Shown: positions 1 through 5,964 of the stretch, in pieces
How the letters are laid out: each line of letters begins with the position of its first letter
How positions within the stretch are numbered: position 1 is the stretch's first letter
DNA from: Candidatus Krumholzibacteriia bacterium
GTDB taxonomy: Bacteria; Krumholzibacteriota; Krumholzibacteriia; LZORAL124-64-63
Direction: 5' to 3'
NCBI GenBank assembly: GCA_016744275.1
Contig: JADGEP010000254.1
Span: 1-5,982 of the forward strand
Length of the DNA stretch: 5,982 nucleotides
Made by a program: the position numbers and the translations under genes
The notes under the pieces: model-generated
What the model was told of the DNA's origin: nothing
Databases searched by the model: none
The model's input: only the letters and a program-made list of their open reading frames with translations

Positions 1-530
1 GTGAAGGCCTGGATGCTATTACCGGAACCGAAACTGCTGATGATGGCACAGAAGGCGAAGAACATTGCCATAGGTTTCCAGGACTTGCCCAAACCTTTTT
101 CGATGTAATACATGGGGCCGCCGGAAGCGGAACCGTCGGGAAGGATGACCCGGTATTTTATGGCGAGGGTGCACTCGGCATATTTCAGGGCCATGCCAAA
201 GACAGCCGTCACCCACATCCAGAACAGGGCTCCGGGGCCGCCGTAGTGCAAGGCCGTGGCCACACCCGCGATATTACCGATGCCCACGGTCGCCGAAAGA
301 GCCGTCGTCAGGGCTTGAAAGTGCGAAAGGTCGCCGTCGTGGTTCGGGTCGTCGTACTTGCCGCGCACCACATCGAAGCCGTGGCGCAACCGCCGGATCT
401 GGATGAAGCGCAGGGTCGCGGTCATGATCAAGCCGGTGACCAATAGCAGGGCCACCATGACGGGGAACGCACTGGGCCAACCCCATACGGTACCAGACAA
501 CTCGGAGGAAAAATCAGTCAGGGATTCCAT
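1..530 (-). CDS. Sodium:alanine/amino-acid symporter, AGCS family (N-terminal part)
   Basis: This is an inner-membrane secondary transporter that takes up a small neutral amino acid, typically alanine or glycine, with sodium (AGCS family, AlsT/DagA type). The 176 visible residues begin MESLTDFSSE and include the run TVGIGNIAGVATALHYGGPG (81-100), followed by ALFWMWVTAVFGM. Residues 97-112 fit the family signature GGxGALFWMWxxAxxG as I remember it. GGPMYY (138-143) is also typical. A first membrane segment lies at about 21-41. Family members usually have about 450-550 residues, so roughly the C-terminal two thirds lie beyond position 1. The reading frame is open to the edge. The ATG at 528-530 has only a weak ribosome binding site (AAAGG, 5 nt upstream), but the protein start suits the family. 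It lies 89 nt after the flippase with no terminator between, so read-through is possible. The link looks positional rather than functional. The substrate cannot be told. Confidence 0.92.
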   Translation of the reverse strand, partial: MESLTDFSSELSGTVWGWPSAFPVMVALLLVTGLIMTATLRFIQIRRLRHGFDVVRGKYDDPNHDGDLSHFQALTTALSATVGIGNIAGVATALHYGGPGALFWMWVTAVFGMALKYAECTLAIKYRVILPDGSASGGPMYYIEKGLGKSWKPMAMFFAFCAIISSFGSGNSIQAF

Positions 531-619
531 GGAGGCCTTTCAGAAAAACACGGCTGGAACGGACGAGCCCTAACGAATACACGAACGGTGGGAGGAAAAT
601 CAACAGGCAAATGTGGGGA

Positions 620-2116
620 TCAGGAACGGCGCAGGCTCAACAACAGGTGCAGATCATCTCGGCCGAAGACTTTGAAGACCGCCAGGGCAACCAAATACAA
701 CGCCAGCATGACCAGGCAGGGAATCAGAAAGGCGGTCCAACCTTCGTGCACCGGCAGGTAGCGCCAGGTGAGATGCCAGTCCGGAAAAAGCTGGCCCAAG
801 CCCACAGCCGTCACGCCCCAGGCGCTGACCAAGGCCACGGTTGGTCCCAATAAAGAACGCATCACCGGGGCGCGCAATTCTGTTTGGCGCACATAGTAGT
901 AGTGCAGCAGGAAACTGACAGACATGCTCGCGATCGTGGCCACCGAAGCGCCGAAGTAGCTGTAGCGGGGAATCAGGGTCGCGTTCAGTATAATGTTCAT
1001 CAGCATCGAGCCCAGCCCGATGCGCACGAAGACTTTTTCCTGGTTGGCCGTGATCAACAGGCGGCTGAAAATGATGCAGGCCGCCTGCAAGGGCAGGCCC
1101 CAGATGACGATCATCATCACCGCCACCGAGTCCGGCGAATTCCCGTCTTCACTGAACCAGCCAACGATCGGGTCGGCTACGAACATCAGAAACAGGGTCA
1201 AGGGCAGGATCGCCACCATCACGTATCGCATGGAACGTTCGCCCAACCGGCGCGCGTCTTCGTCGGAATTCTGGCCGTAGCGGGCCAGGGCCGGGAACAG
1301 CGCCGTGCCAAACAGACCAGGCACGATAATCATGATATCCAGCGCCCGGTGCCCCAGGACATAAATGCCCGCCACCTTCTCACCGAGAATGGTGAACAGC
1401 ATCAGTGTGTCGATTTTGTTGTAGAGAATACCGAAGGTCGTAGCCAGAAACAGGGGGAAGCCCAATTTCACCATGTCCATGATGGTGGGCAGCGGTCCGC
1501 CGTCCGGATCACGCCACTGCCAGGGGCCGGTGCTGCGCAACATCAGCGGCACCATCACCACCAACCGCACCAGGCGGCTGATGGCGTTGGACCAGATGAC
1601 GCCCATCAGGCCGTAGCCCGCCTGCAGGGCGTAGATGGCCAGCACGTAATAGACAACCGCCGAGATGATCTGTCCGGTTGTCTGGTGCTGAACTTTTTCA
1701 TGGGCCTGCAGCACCGCATCACAGGCCATGCTGGTCGACTCGACAAAAATGGCCAGCCCGGTGACCATGAAGGCTGTGGTTTTCAGGTCGTCAAAACCGA
1801 AGTAGCGCGTCCAAAGGAAAAGAAAGAGGTAGGCGGCTGCGCCCATGAGCCAGCGCAACTTCAGGACCGACCACATCAAGGGCAGGGTCATGTTCTTGCG
1901 GCGGGTGATTTCGCGGGTCAGCAGGGTGCCCAAACCAAAGTTGGACATGACCAAAAGAATCACCACGATATCGGTGGCCGCGCCCCAGATGCCGATGCCG
2001 TCGTCGCCGAGAATCGGCCACATCTTTTTGAAGACCAGCACACCCAAAGCCCGTCCGGCCAACACACCAAAGGTCAGCAGGACTGTGTTTTTGGCAATGG
2101 CGCGACTGGCTTGCAA
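620..2116 (-). CDS. Polysaccharide/lipid flippase, MOP superfamily (Wzx/PST-like)
   Basis: This is a 498-residue polytopic inner-membrane protein of the oligosaccharide-flippase type (MATE/MVF/PST, MOP exporter superfamily). Such proteins move lipid-linked glycans or related lipids from the inner to the outer leaflet. Hydrophobic stretches number about 12-14, for example 43-62, 87-104, 148-166, 215-233, 299-317, 331-353, 368-385, 422-442 and 459-482. Family-like features are the N-terminal NTVLLTFGVLAGRALGVLVF (10-29), the mid-protein KLGFPLFLATTFGILYNKID (217-236) followed by the conserved G-x-Y context at about 250-252, FPALARYG (274-281), and MNIILNATLIPRYSYFGAS (373-391). The start is TTG, chosen because AGGAGA lies 8 nt upstream. 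It begins 29 nt after the outer-membrane barrel gene and should be cotranscribed with it. No glycosyltransferase or polymerase gene is in view, so the substrate is unknown. A MurJ or teichoic-acid-type role is less likely but not excluded. Confidence 0.88.
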   Translation of the reverse strand: MQASRAIAKNTVLLTFGVLAGRALGVLVFKKMWPILGDDGIGIWGAATDIVVILLVMSNFGLGTLLTREITRRKNMTLPLMWSVLKLRWLMGAAAYLFLFLWTRYFGFDDLKTTAFMVTGLAIFVESTSMACDAVLQAHEKVQHQTTGQIISAVVYYVLAIYALQAGYGLMGVIWSNAISRLVRLVVMVPLMLRSTGPWQWRDPDGGPLPTIMDMVKLGFPLFLATTFGILYNKIDTLMLFTILGEKVAGIYVLGHRALDIMIIVPGLFGTALFPALARYGQNSDEDARRLGERSMRYVMVAILPLTLFLMFVADPIVGWFSEDGNSPDSVAVMMIVIWGLPLQAACIIFSRLLITANQEKVFVRIGLGSMLMNIILNATLIPRYSYFGASVATIASMSVSFLLHYYYVRQTELRAPVMRSLLGPTVALVSAWGVTAVGLGQLFPDWHLTWRYLPVHEGWTAFLIPCLVMLALYLVALAVFKVFGRDDLHLLLSLRRS

Positions 2117-2122
2117 GAGCGT

Positions 2123-2157
2123 GGTCTCCTAAAAAATCCGGTCTCTTAGAAAAATCC
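2123..2157 (-). repeat. Abutting imperfect tandem duplication at the gene junction
   Basis: On the minus strand, GGATTTTTCTAAGAGACC (2157-2140) is followed directly by GGATTTTTTAGGAGACC (2139-2123). The two units differ by one missing base and one A-to-G change. The upstream unit encodes the last residues G-F-F and the TAA stop of the outer-membrane barrel. The downstream unit is non-coding and contains the flippase ribosome binding site (AGGAGA). The simplest reading is a local 17-18 bp duplication that later diverged. Confidence 0.85.
2125..2130 (-). promoter_or_regulatory. Ribosome binding site fixing a TTG start for the flippase
   Basis: The minus strand reads AGGAGA, then 8 nt, then TTG at 2116-2114. 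No in-frame ATG lies nearby, and this is the best Shine-Dalgarno match in the minus-strand operon. It therefore supports TTG as the true start. The site lies inside the downstream unit of the tandem duplication at 2123-2157, where the upstream unit has AAGAGA at the same place. Confidence 0.8.
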
Positions 2158-3882
2158 CCGCGTGATCGCCGTGATCACCGGGCTGCCGTCCCCGTTCAAA
2201 TCCCAGGAAAAATCGATGCGCGCGATCTGGGCGTTGGCCGAACGTGTGGGTCCGAAGCGGATGCCCAGGCCGGCCTCATGCCGCGTGCCGTTGCTGCCGC
2301 GGTCTTCATCTTTCCACCAGGCGCTGCCACCGCTGTAGAACACCGCCGCGCCGACCCGCACCAAACCGGCCACTTCCCAAGGCATGGCTTTGCCCTGTTC
2401 AACATTCCACCGGACCAGATGGTCGCCTGCCATGCCGTCAAAGTCCAGCGTTCGCAGTCCCCGGTCCAACCCCAGGACCAGGGCGTTTGATCCCAGCAAG
2501 TTCCCCCCCTGGGCATATTCGCCAAAAACGCGCGTCACCCACGGGCTCATCTCGGCCCCGGATTTGTGGATCCACCCCACCACGCCGTCGTACTTGTAGC
2601 CCTGCACCGCCTTGCTGCCGGCGTCTCCACTGGCGGCGATTTCGGTCACCAGGAAACCCTGGCCCACCGGGAACCAACGGCGCGCCCAAAGCTCACCATG
2701 CCATCGAGATTCCCCCAAGCCGGTGGTCGAGCCCACGAAGCCGCCGGTGGGGCCAACCTTCAGGTCAACGGTCCATTCGGTGGCGATGTCTTCCACCGGC
2801 CCATACTGCCGGATGAACCGCGCCTTGGCCCAGCGACGACCCTGAGTGTGCACCCACAGGAAGGGGTTCACTTCGACTCCGGTTTCGCGGGCAAAAGGCT
2901 GGCCGGCCTGGTTCAACCACGACAGATCCAAAAACCGGTCATCCGACATTTCGACTTGGGTGAGGTCTTCGCGAAACAGTTTGTCGACCACGTCCAGGCC
3001 GCCGCCAAGGCGCCACACGCGCCCGATTTTTTCAGTCGAAAATCGCCATTGGAAACGGGCCTCTGCGCCCACCTCTTTGTAGTCCATCAGGGCGTAGAGT
3101 CGGTCTGGATTGCTGGCATCCAGGCCCGCCTCGCCGCCATTGCTCAAGTAGAAGCGCCGGCCATATTCCTGATTCCACACTTTGAATTCCATGCCCCAGG
3201 GATCGTCCAGTGCGTAGAAGGGGCGATTAAAAATGAGGCGCCGGGTGTGGCCGTCATCGCGTTGGGAATAGTCCAGGCCGAACCAAAAGCCCGCCTTGAA
3301 GAGGCGCCGCTGCCGATACCAGAGGTTCCAGAAACTGCTGTCCTCATCGGCGCCCACTCCTGCACCGGCGGTGACTCCATAACCCAGGAAATTGCCTTCA
3401 GAGGCCGAAACCTTCCAACGCTGGTCGCCGCCCGATGCCAAGGAGTAGGAAAAGGACGTGCGCAGGGTCCAGGCTTCGCGGGTGCTGACGAGCACCTTGA
3501 CGCGCCCGTCGGCGGTGGTATCGACGGGCGTGACGCGCACGCTGTTCAGGAATCCCAAATTGCGCAGGATGCGTTCGGATTCGGCCAACTGCGCGGCGTC
3601 GTATACATCGCCGGTGTGGAAGAGCAATTCCCGGCGCACGACATGGTGCCGGGTATTAAAATGCAGCGTATTCATGCCGTGGCGCAGAAAACGCAGGGTG
3701 CCATTGGTATTTTCGACCTCGTCATCGCTGAAAATGCTGTTGGTCTGGATGACGATTTCGCCAATGGTCAATGGCGCTTCCGCTTCGTTGGCCACTGATG
3801 GCTGAATGAATACGCCCAGGCACCCAAGCCACATTGTCAGGAAGATGACAAGACGACTGGCAGTCCTGTCATTTTGGCGCAT
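2146..3882 (-). CDS. Omp85/BamA-TamA-like outer membrane beta-barrel with one POTRA domain
   Basis: This is a 578-residue predicted outer-membrane protein. Residues 1-31 form a signal peptide: basic MRQNDRTASR, hydrophobic LVIFLTMWLGCLGVF, likely cleavage after P-S-V-A. A single POTRA-like domain covers about 38-138, with ELLFHTGDVYDAAQLAESER (85-104), ILRNLGFLNSVRV (105-117) and a closing strand at 127-138. The rest has the alternating aromatic/polar pattern of a barrel and ends in ITRGFF, with the terminal Phe typical of BAM-assembled proteins. BamA, TamA and two-partner-secretion pores share this layout. BamA has five POTRAs and is much longer, so this is not BamA. The loop-6 motif (usually RGF/RGY) reads LRTL at 476-479. 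The ATG at 3882 puts the signal peptide at the N-terminus but has no clear ribosome binding site. An upstream in-frame ATG at 3954 (MIKNES...) would add 24 residues ahead of the signal and is less likely. It is the first gene of the operon with the flippase. Export or assembly of an envelope component is inferred. Confidence 0.85.
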   Translation of the reverse strand: MRQNDRTASRLVIFLTMWLGCLGVFIQPSVANEAEAPLTIGEIVIQTNSIFSDDEVENTNGTLRFLRHGMNTLHFNTRHHVVRRELLFHTGDVYDAAQLAESERILRNLGFLNSVRVTPVDTTADGRVKVLVSTREAWTLRTSFSYSLASGGDQRWKVSASEGNFLGYGVTAGAGVGADEDSSFWNLWYRQRRLFKAGFWFGLDYSQRDDGHTRRLIFNRPFYALDDPWGMEFKVWNQEYGRRFYLSNGGEAGLDASNPDRLYALMDYKEVGAEARFQWRFSTEKIGRVWRLGGGLDVVDKLFREDLTQVEMSDDRFLDLSWLNQAGQPFARETGVEVNPFLWVHTQGRRWAKARFIRQYGPVEDIATEWTVDLKVGPTGGFVGSTTGLGESRWHGELWARRWFPVGQGFLVTEIAASGDAGSKAVQGYKYDGVVGWIHKSGAEMSPWVTRVFGEYAQGGNLLGSNALVLGLDRGLRTLDFDGMAGDHLVRWNVEQGKAMPWEVAGLVRVGAAVFYSGGSAWWKDEDRGSNGTRHEAGLGIRFGPTRSANAQIARIDFSWDLNGDGSPVITAITRGFF

Positions 3883-3953
3883 TTTTACTGCCAGCAAATG
3901 AGATCTCGACCAGCCGGTCACCGAGTAGGCTGAGTGGCTTTCATTTTTTATCA

Positions 3954-3968
3954 TGTTGTCTGACAACA
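3954..3968. promoter_or_regulatory. Perfect 15-bp palindrome, candidate operator
   Basis: TGTTGTC-T-GACAACA is a perfect inverted repeat with 7-bp arms around one central base. It abuts the predicted -10 box of the minus-strand operon and covers the expected transcription start, which is a repressor position. The core TTGTCTGACAA fits the TnGTnnnACnA pattern I recall for FadR-subfamily GntR regulators. That regulator assignment is inference, and no regulator gene is in the window. Confidence 0.5.
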
Positions 3969-3976
3969 GTATACCA
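3968..3976 (-). promoter_or_regulatory. Extended -10 promoter of the barrel-flippase operon
   Basis: The minus strand reads TGG followed by TATACT, a TGn-extended -10 box with five of six consensus bases. No good -35 box lies 16-18 bp upstream (CATAAA is the nearest), as is often seen with extended -10 promoters. Transcription would start near 3961. That gives a leader of about 79 nt to the ATG at 3882, or about 7 nt to the alternative ATG at 3954. Confidence 0.5.
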
Positions 3977-4150
3977 GCTCTTCTCGGCAGTTTATGGGGC
4001 TTCGGCACAGGGCTTGTATATGGGTAAGCGAACGAGCGGTGGACGCCTACCCTATCCGAATCATCGTCCAGGATGGCCCCACTTTTAACACAAGACGAAC
4101 CGCGATGGCAATCCGGATAAATCGGCGCCATTGACACAGGAGGACACACC
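3977..4150. other. Remainder of the divergent intergenic region
   Basis: This stretch separates the minus-strand operon from the heat shock gene. A clear ribosome binding site, AGGAGGA, lies at 4138-4144, 6 nt before the Hsp20 ATG. Only weak promoter candidates face the plus strand: AAGACG (4092-4097), 18 bp, GATAAA (4116-4121) for a housekeeping sigma factor, and CCCCACTT (4077-4084) as a poor heat-shock-type -10. No CIRCE element was seen. Confidence 0.4.
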
Positions 4151-4561
4151 ATGACGACCCTCATGCCCATGACCCGAGTGCTGGATGCCGCCTTCAAAGG
4201 CGCCATGGACAATTGCCACACCACTGACTACACCCACAACCTGACCCCCCGGGCCGATGTGCTGGAAAGCGAGACGGAATTCCGTCTGGTGCTCGACCTG
4301 CCGGGGGTCTCGTCTGAAGGCCTGGAGATCAACCTGGAAAAGCAGACCCTGATCGTCAAGGCCAGCAAAGAGACGCCGGTTCCCGAAGGCTTCGAGGTCA
4401 AGCGCCACGAACGGGCCAGCCAGGTTCAGTTCAGCCGCACTTTCAACCTGGGCAACTCGGTTGACGGCGAGAACATCTCCGCCAAGCTGGATGCCGGCGT
4501 CTTGAACATCACTTTGCCGAAGTCCGAAGCGAGCAAACCGCGACGGATCGAAGTGAAATAA
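4151..4561 (+). CDS. Small heat shock protein, Hsp20/alpha-crystallin family
   Basis: This is a 136-residue ATP-independent holdase chaperone. Such proteins form cytoplasmic oligomers and bind unfolding proteins under stress for later refolding by the DnaK/ClpB machinery. The alpha-crystallin domain spans about 32-124. It starts at LTPRADVLESETEFRLVLDL (31-50) with PGV at 51-53. It carries the family motif A-x-x-x-x-GVL at 111-118 (AKLDAGVL), then NITLPK. A C-terminal I-x-V motif (I133-E134-V135), which links dimers in this family, lies at the extreme end. The N-terminal arm is short, about 30 residues. The length is usual for bacterial members. The ATG at 4151 has AGGAGGA 6 nt upstream. It is monocistronic, since a strong terminator follows, and is transcribed away from the outer-membrane operon. 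Heat regulation is expected from the family, but no convincing heat-shock promoter is visible. Confidence 0.95.
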   Translation: MTTLMPMTRVLDAAFKGAMDNCHTTDYTHNLTPRADVLESETEFRLVLDLPGVSSEGLEINLEKQTLIVKASKETPVPEGFEVKRHERASQVQFSRTFNLGNSVDGENISAKLDAGVLNITLPKSEASKPRRIEVK

Positions 4562-4570
4562 AATGAGCGT

Positions 4571-4590
4571 GCTGTCGATCAGGCGACAGC
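4571..4590 (+). other. Hairpin between the Hsp20 stop and its terminator
   Basis: GCTGTCG (4571-4577) and CGACAGC (4584-4590) form a perfect 7-bp stem with a 6-nt loop, ATCAGG. It starts 9 nt after the stop codon and ends 5 nt before the terminator stem. The mRNA thus ends in two tandem hairpins. It may block 3' exonuclease digestion, but this is inferred. Confidence 0.6.
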
Positions 4591-4595
4591 AGCAA

Positions 4596-4625
4596 GGGCC
4601 GGGAGCAATCCCGGCCCATTTTTTT
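4596..4625 (+). terminator. Intrinsic terminator of the Hsp20 gene
   Basis: GGGCCGGGA (4596-4604) pairs perfectly with TCCCGGCCC (4609-4617) around a stable GCAA tetraloop. One A and a run of seven T (4619-4625) follow. This is a textbook Rho-independent terminator. It isolates the heat shock gene from the hydrolase gene downstream. Confidence 0.95.
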
Positions 4626-4639
4626 GCCACGAATCTAGG

Positions 4640-4668
4640 TGGACGAAGGTTTCCAACTGCGCCATAAT
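4640..4668 (+). promoter_or_regulatory. Housekeeping-type promoter of the FAH-family gene
   Basis: TGGACG (4640-4645, four of six -35 consensus bases) lies 17 bp before CATAAT (4663-4668, five of six -10 bases). Only 7 nt separate the -10 box from the ATG at 4676, so the start of transcription should fall at or next to the start codon. It begins 15 nt after the T-run of the preceding terminator. Confidence 0.6.
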
Positions 4669-4675
4669 TCCCCCC

Positions 4676-5614
4676 ATGAAACTCATCACCTTCACGCAGG
4701 GGACAGATCCGCGACCCGGACTGGCCCTGAGCGAAACCGTTGGCATCGATTTGCTGGCGGCCGATCCGTCATTGCCCGGCAATTGGCATGTGCTGTTTGG
4801 GGATCTGAGCCCCGTCGGCCGCGTGCACCGGCAATACGTTGATCGTCTGGTCGAAATGGAAACCCTGATCGCCGCGGGCCAGGATTTGCCCATGCCCTTT
4901 GTGAAGCTGTGCGCGCCGGGTGCCATCGGCAACTCAGGCGCGGTGCTGCTGGCTCCGGTCATCCTGCCCTCCAAAATCATTTGTGTGGGCCTGAATTACC
5001 GCGACCACGCCGAGGAACAGAACAAGACCCTGCCGGCCAACCCGATGCTCTTCAGCAAGGCGCCCACCTGCCTGCAGGCCCCCGACTTTCCCATCAGCAT
5101 TGCCGAAGACCTGACCCAGGTGGATGCCGAGGGCGAGCTGGCCGTGATCATCAGTCGCGCCGGACGCGCCATCAAGCGGGAGAACGCGGCCAGCCACATC
5201 GCCGGTTACACCTGCTTCAACGATGTCAGCGACCGCGATGCCCAGTACGCCGACCGCCAATATTTCCGAGGCAAGAGCATCGACACCGGCGGGCCCTGCG
5301 GCCCCTGGATCGTCACCCCGGATGAGTTGCCGAAGTTTGGCCACGGACTGAACATCCAATGCCGGTGGAACGGCGAGGTCATGCAGAAAAGCAATACCGA
5401 GCAGTTGATATTCCCGGTCGACCATTTGATCGCCTACGTTAGTAAGAATATGACGCTGTTGCCGGGCGACATCATCTCCACCGGCACGCCAGGCGGCGTG
5501 GGTGTATTCCGCGACCCGCAGGTTTTTCTGAAGCCGGGCGATACGGTCGAAGTGGAGATCGAAGGCATCGGCACCCTGCGCAATCCGGTGCAACGCTGGA
5601 CGCCGACCGACTAG
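4676..5614 (+). CDS. Fumarylacetoacetate hydrolase (FAH) family protein
   Basis: This is a 312-residue cytoplasmic metal-dependent enzyme of the FAH superfamily. Members cleave, decarboxylate or isomerise 2-oxo acids with a 4-oxo or enol group, such as acylpyruvates or homoprotocatechuate-pathway intermediates. An N-terminal domain (about 1-97) precedes the catalytic fold. Key features are GLNYRDHAEE (105-114), with H111 and E114 matching the His-Glu pair of FAHD1-type enzymes; K128 in MLFSKAPT; the metal ligands E152 and E154 in DAEGELAVII, and D183 in FNDVSDRD; K200 in RGKSIDTGGPCGPW; and STGTPGGVG (268-276). All expected active-site residues are present, so it should be active. The exact substrate cannot be read from sequence, and there are no pathway neighbours. 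The start MKLITF is typical of the family, yet six C residues, not a ribosome binding site, precede the ATG. It is a single-gene unit between two terminators. Confidence 0.93.
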   Translation: MKLITFTQGTDPRPGLALSETVGIDLLAADPSLPGNWHVLFGDLSPVGRVHRQYVDRLVEMETLIAAGQDLPMPFVKLCAPGAIGNSGAVLLAPVILPSKIICVGLNYRDHAEEQNKTLPANPMLFSKAPTCLQAPDFPISIAEDLTQVDAEGELAVIISRAGRAIKRENAASHIAGYTCFNDVSDRDAQYADRQYFRGKSIDTGGPCGPWIVTPDELPKFGHGLNIQCRWNGEVMQKSNTEQLIFPVDHLIAYVSKNMTLLPGDIISTGTPGGVGVFRDPQVFLKPGDTVEVEIEGIGTLRNPVQRWTPTD

Positions 5615-5636
5615 CGACTTCGCGGCTTTTGATCAA

Positions 5637-5677
5637 GCAAGGTCGGGTCTGCGAAAGACCCGACCTTGCATTTTTTT
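5637..5677 (+). terminator. Intrinsic terminator of the FAH-family gene
   Basis: GCAAGGTCGGGTCT (5637-5650) pairs perfectly over 14 bp with AGACCCGACCTTGC (5656-5669) around the loop GCGAA. One A and seven T (5671-5677) follow. The stem starts 22 nt after the TAG stop. Confidence 0.96.
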
Positions 5678-5964
5678 AGCAGCTTGGTGCGCCCGTCTTG
5701 CGTATTGCAGTCTCTTTCTCATCGGACAGCTAAAACATTGTCCCCACTGCAGGTCGGCAACTTTTTCCCCCTCTTTCAAACCCCTTGAATTGTTGAAGTT
5801 TTCGCCCCCTTCGCCCATTGCCCAGCGTGCCCCCTGAGGGTGGAACGCTCCTTGCCGTTTCCTGGGATAAGAGTCGCTACATCGGGCAGGACGCAAGACT
5901 CTGGAGGGGATTGCGTCCCAGACCGGGCTCACTCGCCCACCAACAGCAACACGGAGACGACACC
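5678..5964 (+). other. Non-coding upstream region of the last gene
   Basis: No convincing gene is seen in this stretch of 287 nt, and the only open frame over it (minus strand) runs through the terminator. It is rich in pyrimidine runs on the plus strand. A weak heat-shock-like promoter candidate is GTTGAA (5792-5797), 15 bp, GCCCATTG (5813-5820). An overlapping alternative is CTTGAA (5784-5789), 15 bp, CCCCCTTC (5805-5812). If either is used, the following gene has a leader of roughly 130-150 nt that includes the hairpin at 5889-5918. Confidence 0.35.
5889..5918 (+). other. Leader hairpin with a GGAGG-containing loop
   Basis: GGACGCAA (5889-5896) pairs perfectly over 8 bp with TTGCGTCC (5911-5918). 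The 14-nt loop is GACTCTGGAGGGGA and holds GGAGG plus further purines. It lies 46 nt before the ATG at 5965 and has no T-run, so it is not a terminator. A binding site for an RNA-binding regulator of the CsrA type, which prefers GGA in loops, or plain leader structure are both possible. Confidence 0.45.

Noticed and set aside
574..603. A minus-strand promoter for the symporter (TTGATT, 18 bp, TATTCG)
   Set aside because: The -10 box matches only three of six consensus bases, too weak to annotate.
884..2149. A 421-codon open frame on the plus strand
   Set aside because: It lies antisense over the whole flippase gene. Its translation is rich in His, Gln and Asp with no domain-like pattern, as expected for the reverse of a membrane-protein gene.
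2566..3798. A 410-codon open frame on the plus strand
   Set aside because: It lies antisense to the outer-membrane barrel, which has a signal peptide, POTRA motifs and a C-terminal Phe. The antisense product has no recognisable features.
3883..4224. The 114-codon upstream extension of the barrel's reading frame
   Set aside because: It would overlap the start of the Hsp20 gene on the other strand, run through the predicted promoter, and place a non-membrane stretch before the signal peptide.
4085..4980. Minus-strand open frames opposite the Hsp20 gene and the start of the FAH gene
   Set aside because: They run through the intrinsic terminator and lie antisense to genes with clear family motifs.
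5681..5705. A sigma-54 promoter (GG and GC elements in TTGGTGCGCCCGTCTTGCG)
   Set aside because: The GG-to-GC spacing is two bases too long for a -24/-12 promoter.
5633..5932. A 99-codon minus-strand open frame
   Set aside because: It reads through the 14-bp terminator stem, has no ribosome binding site that I can see, and its composition is Arg-rich and unstructured.
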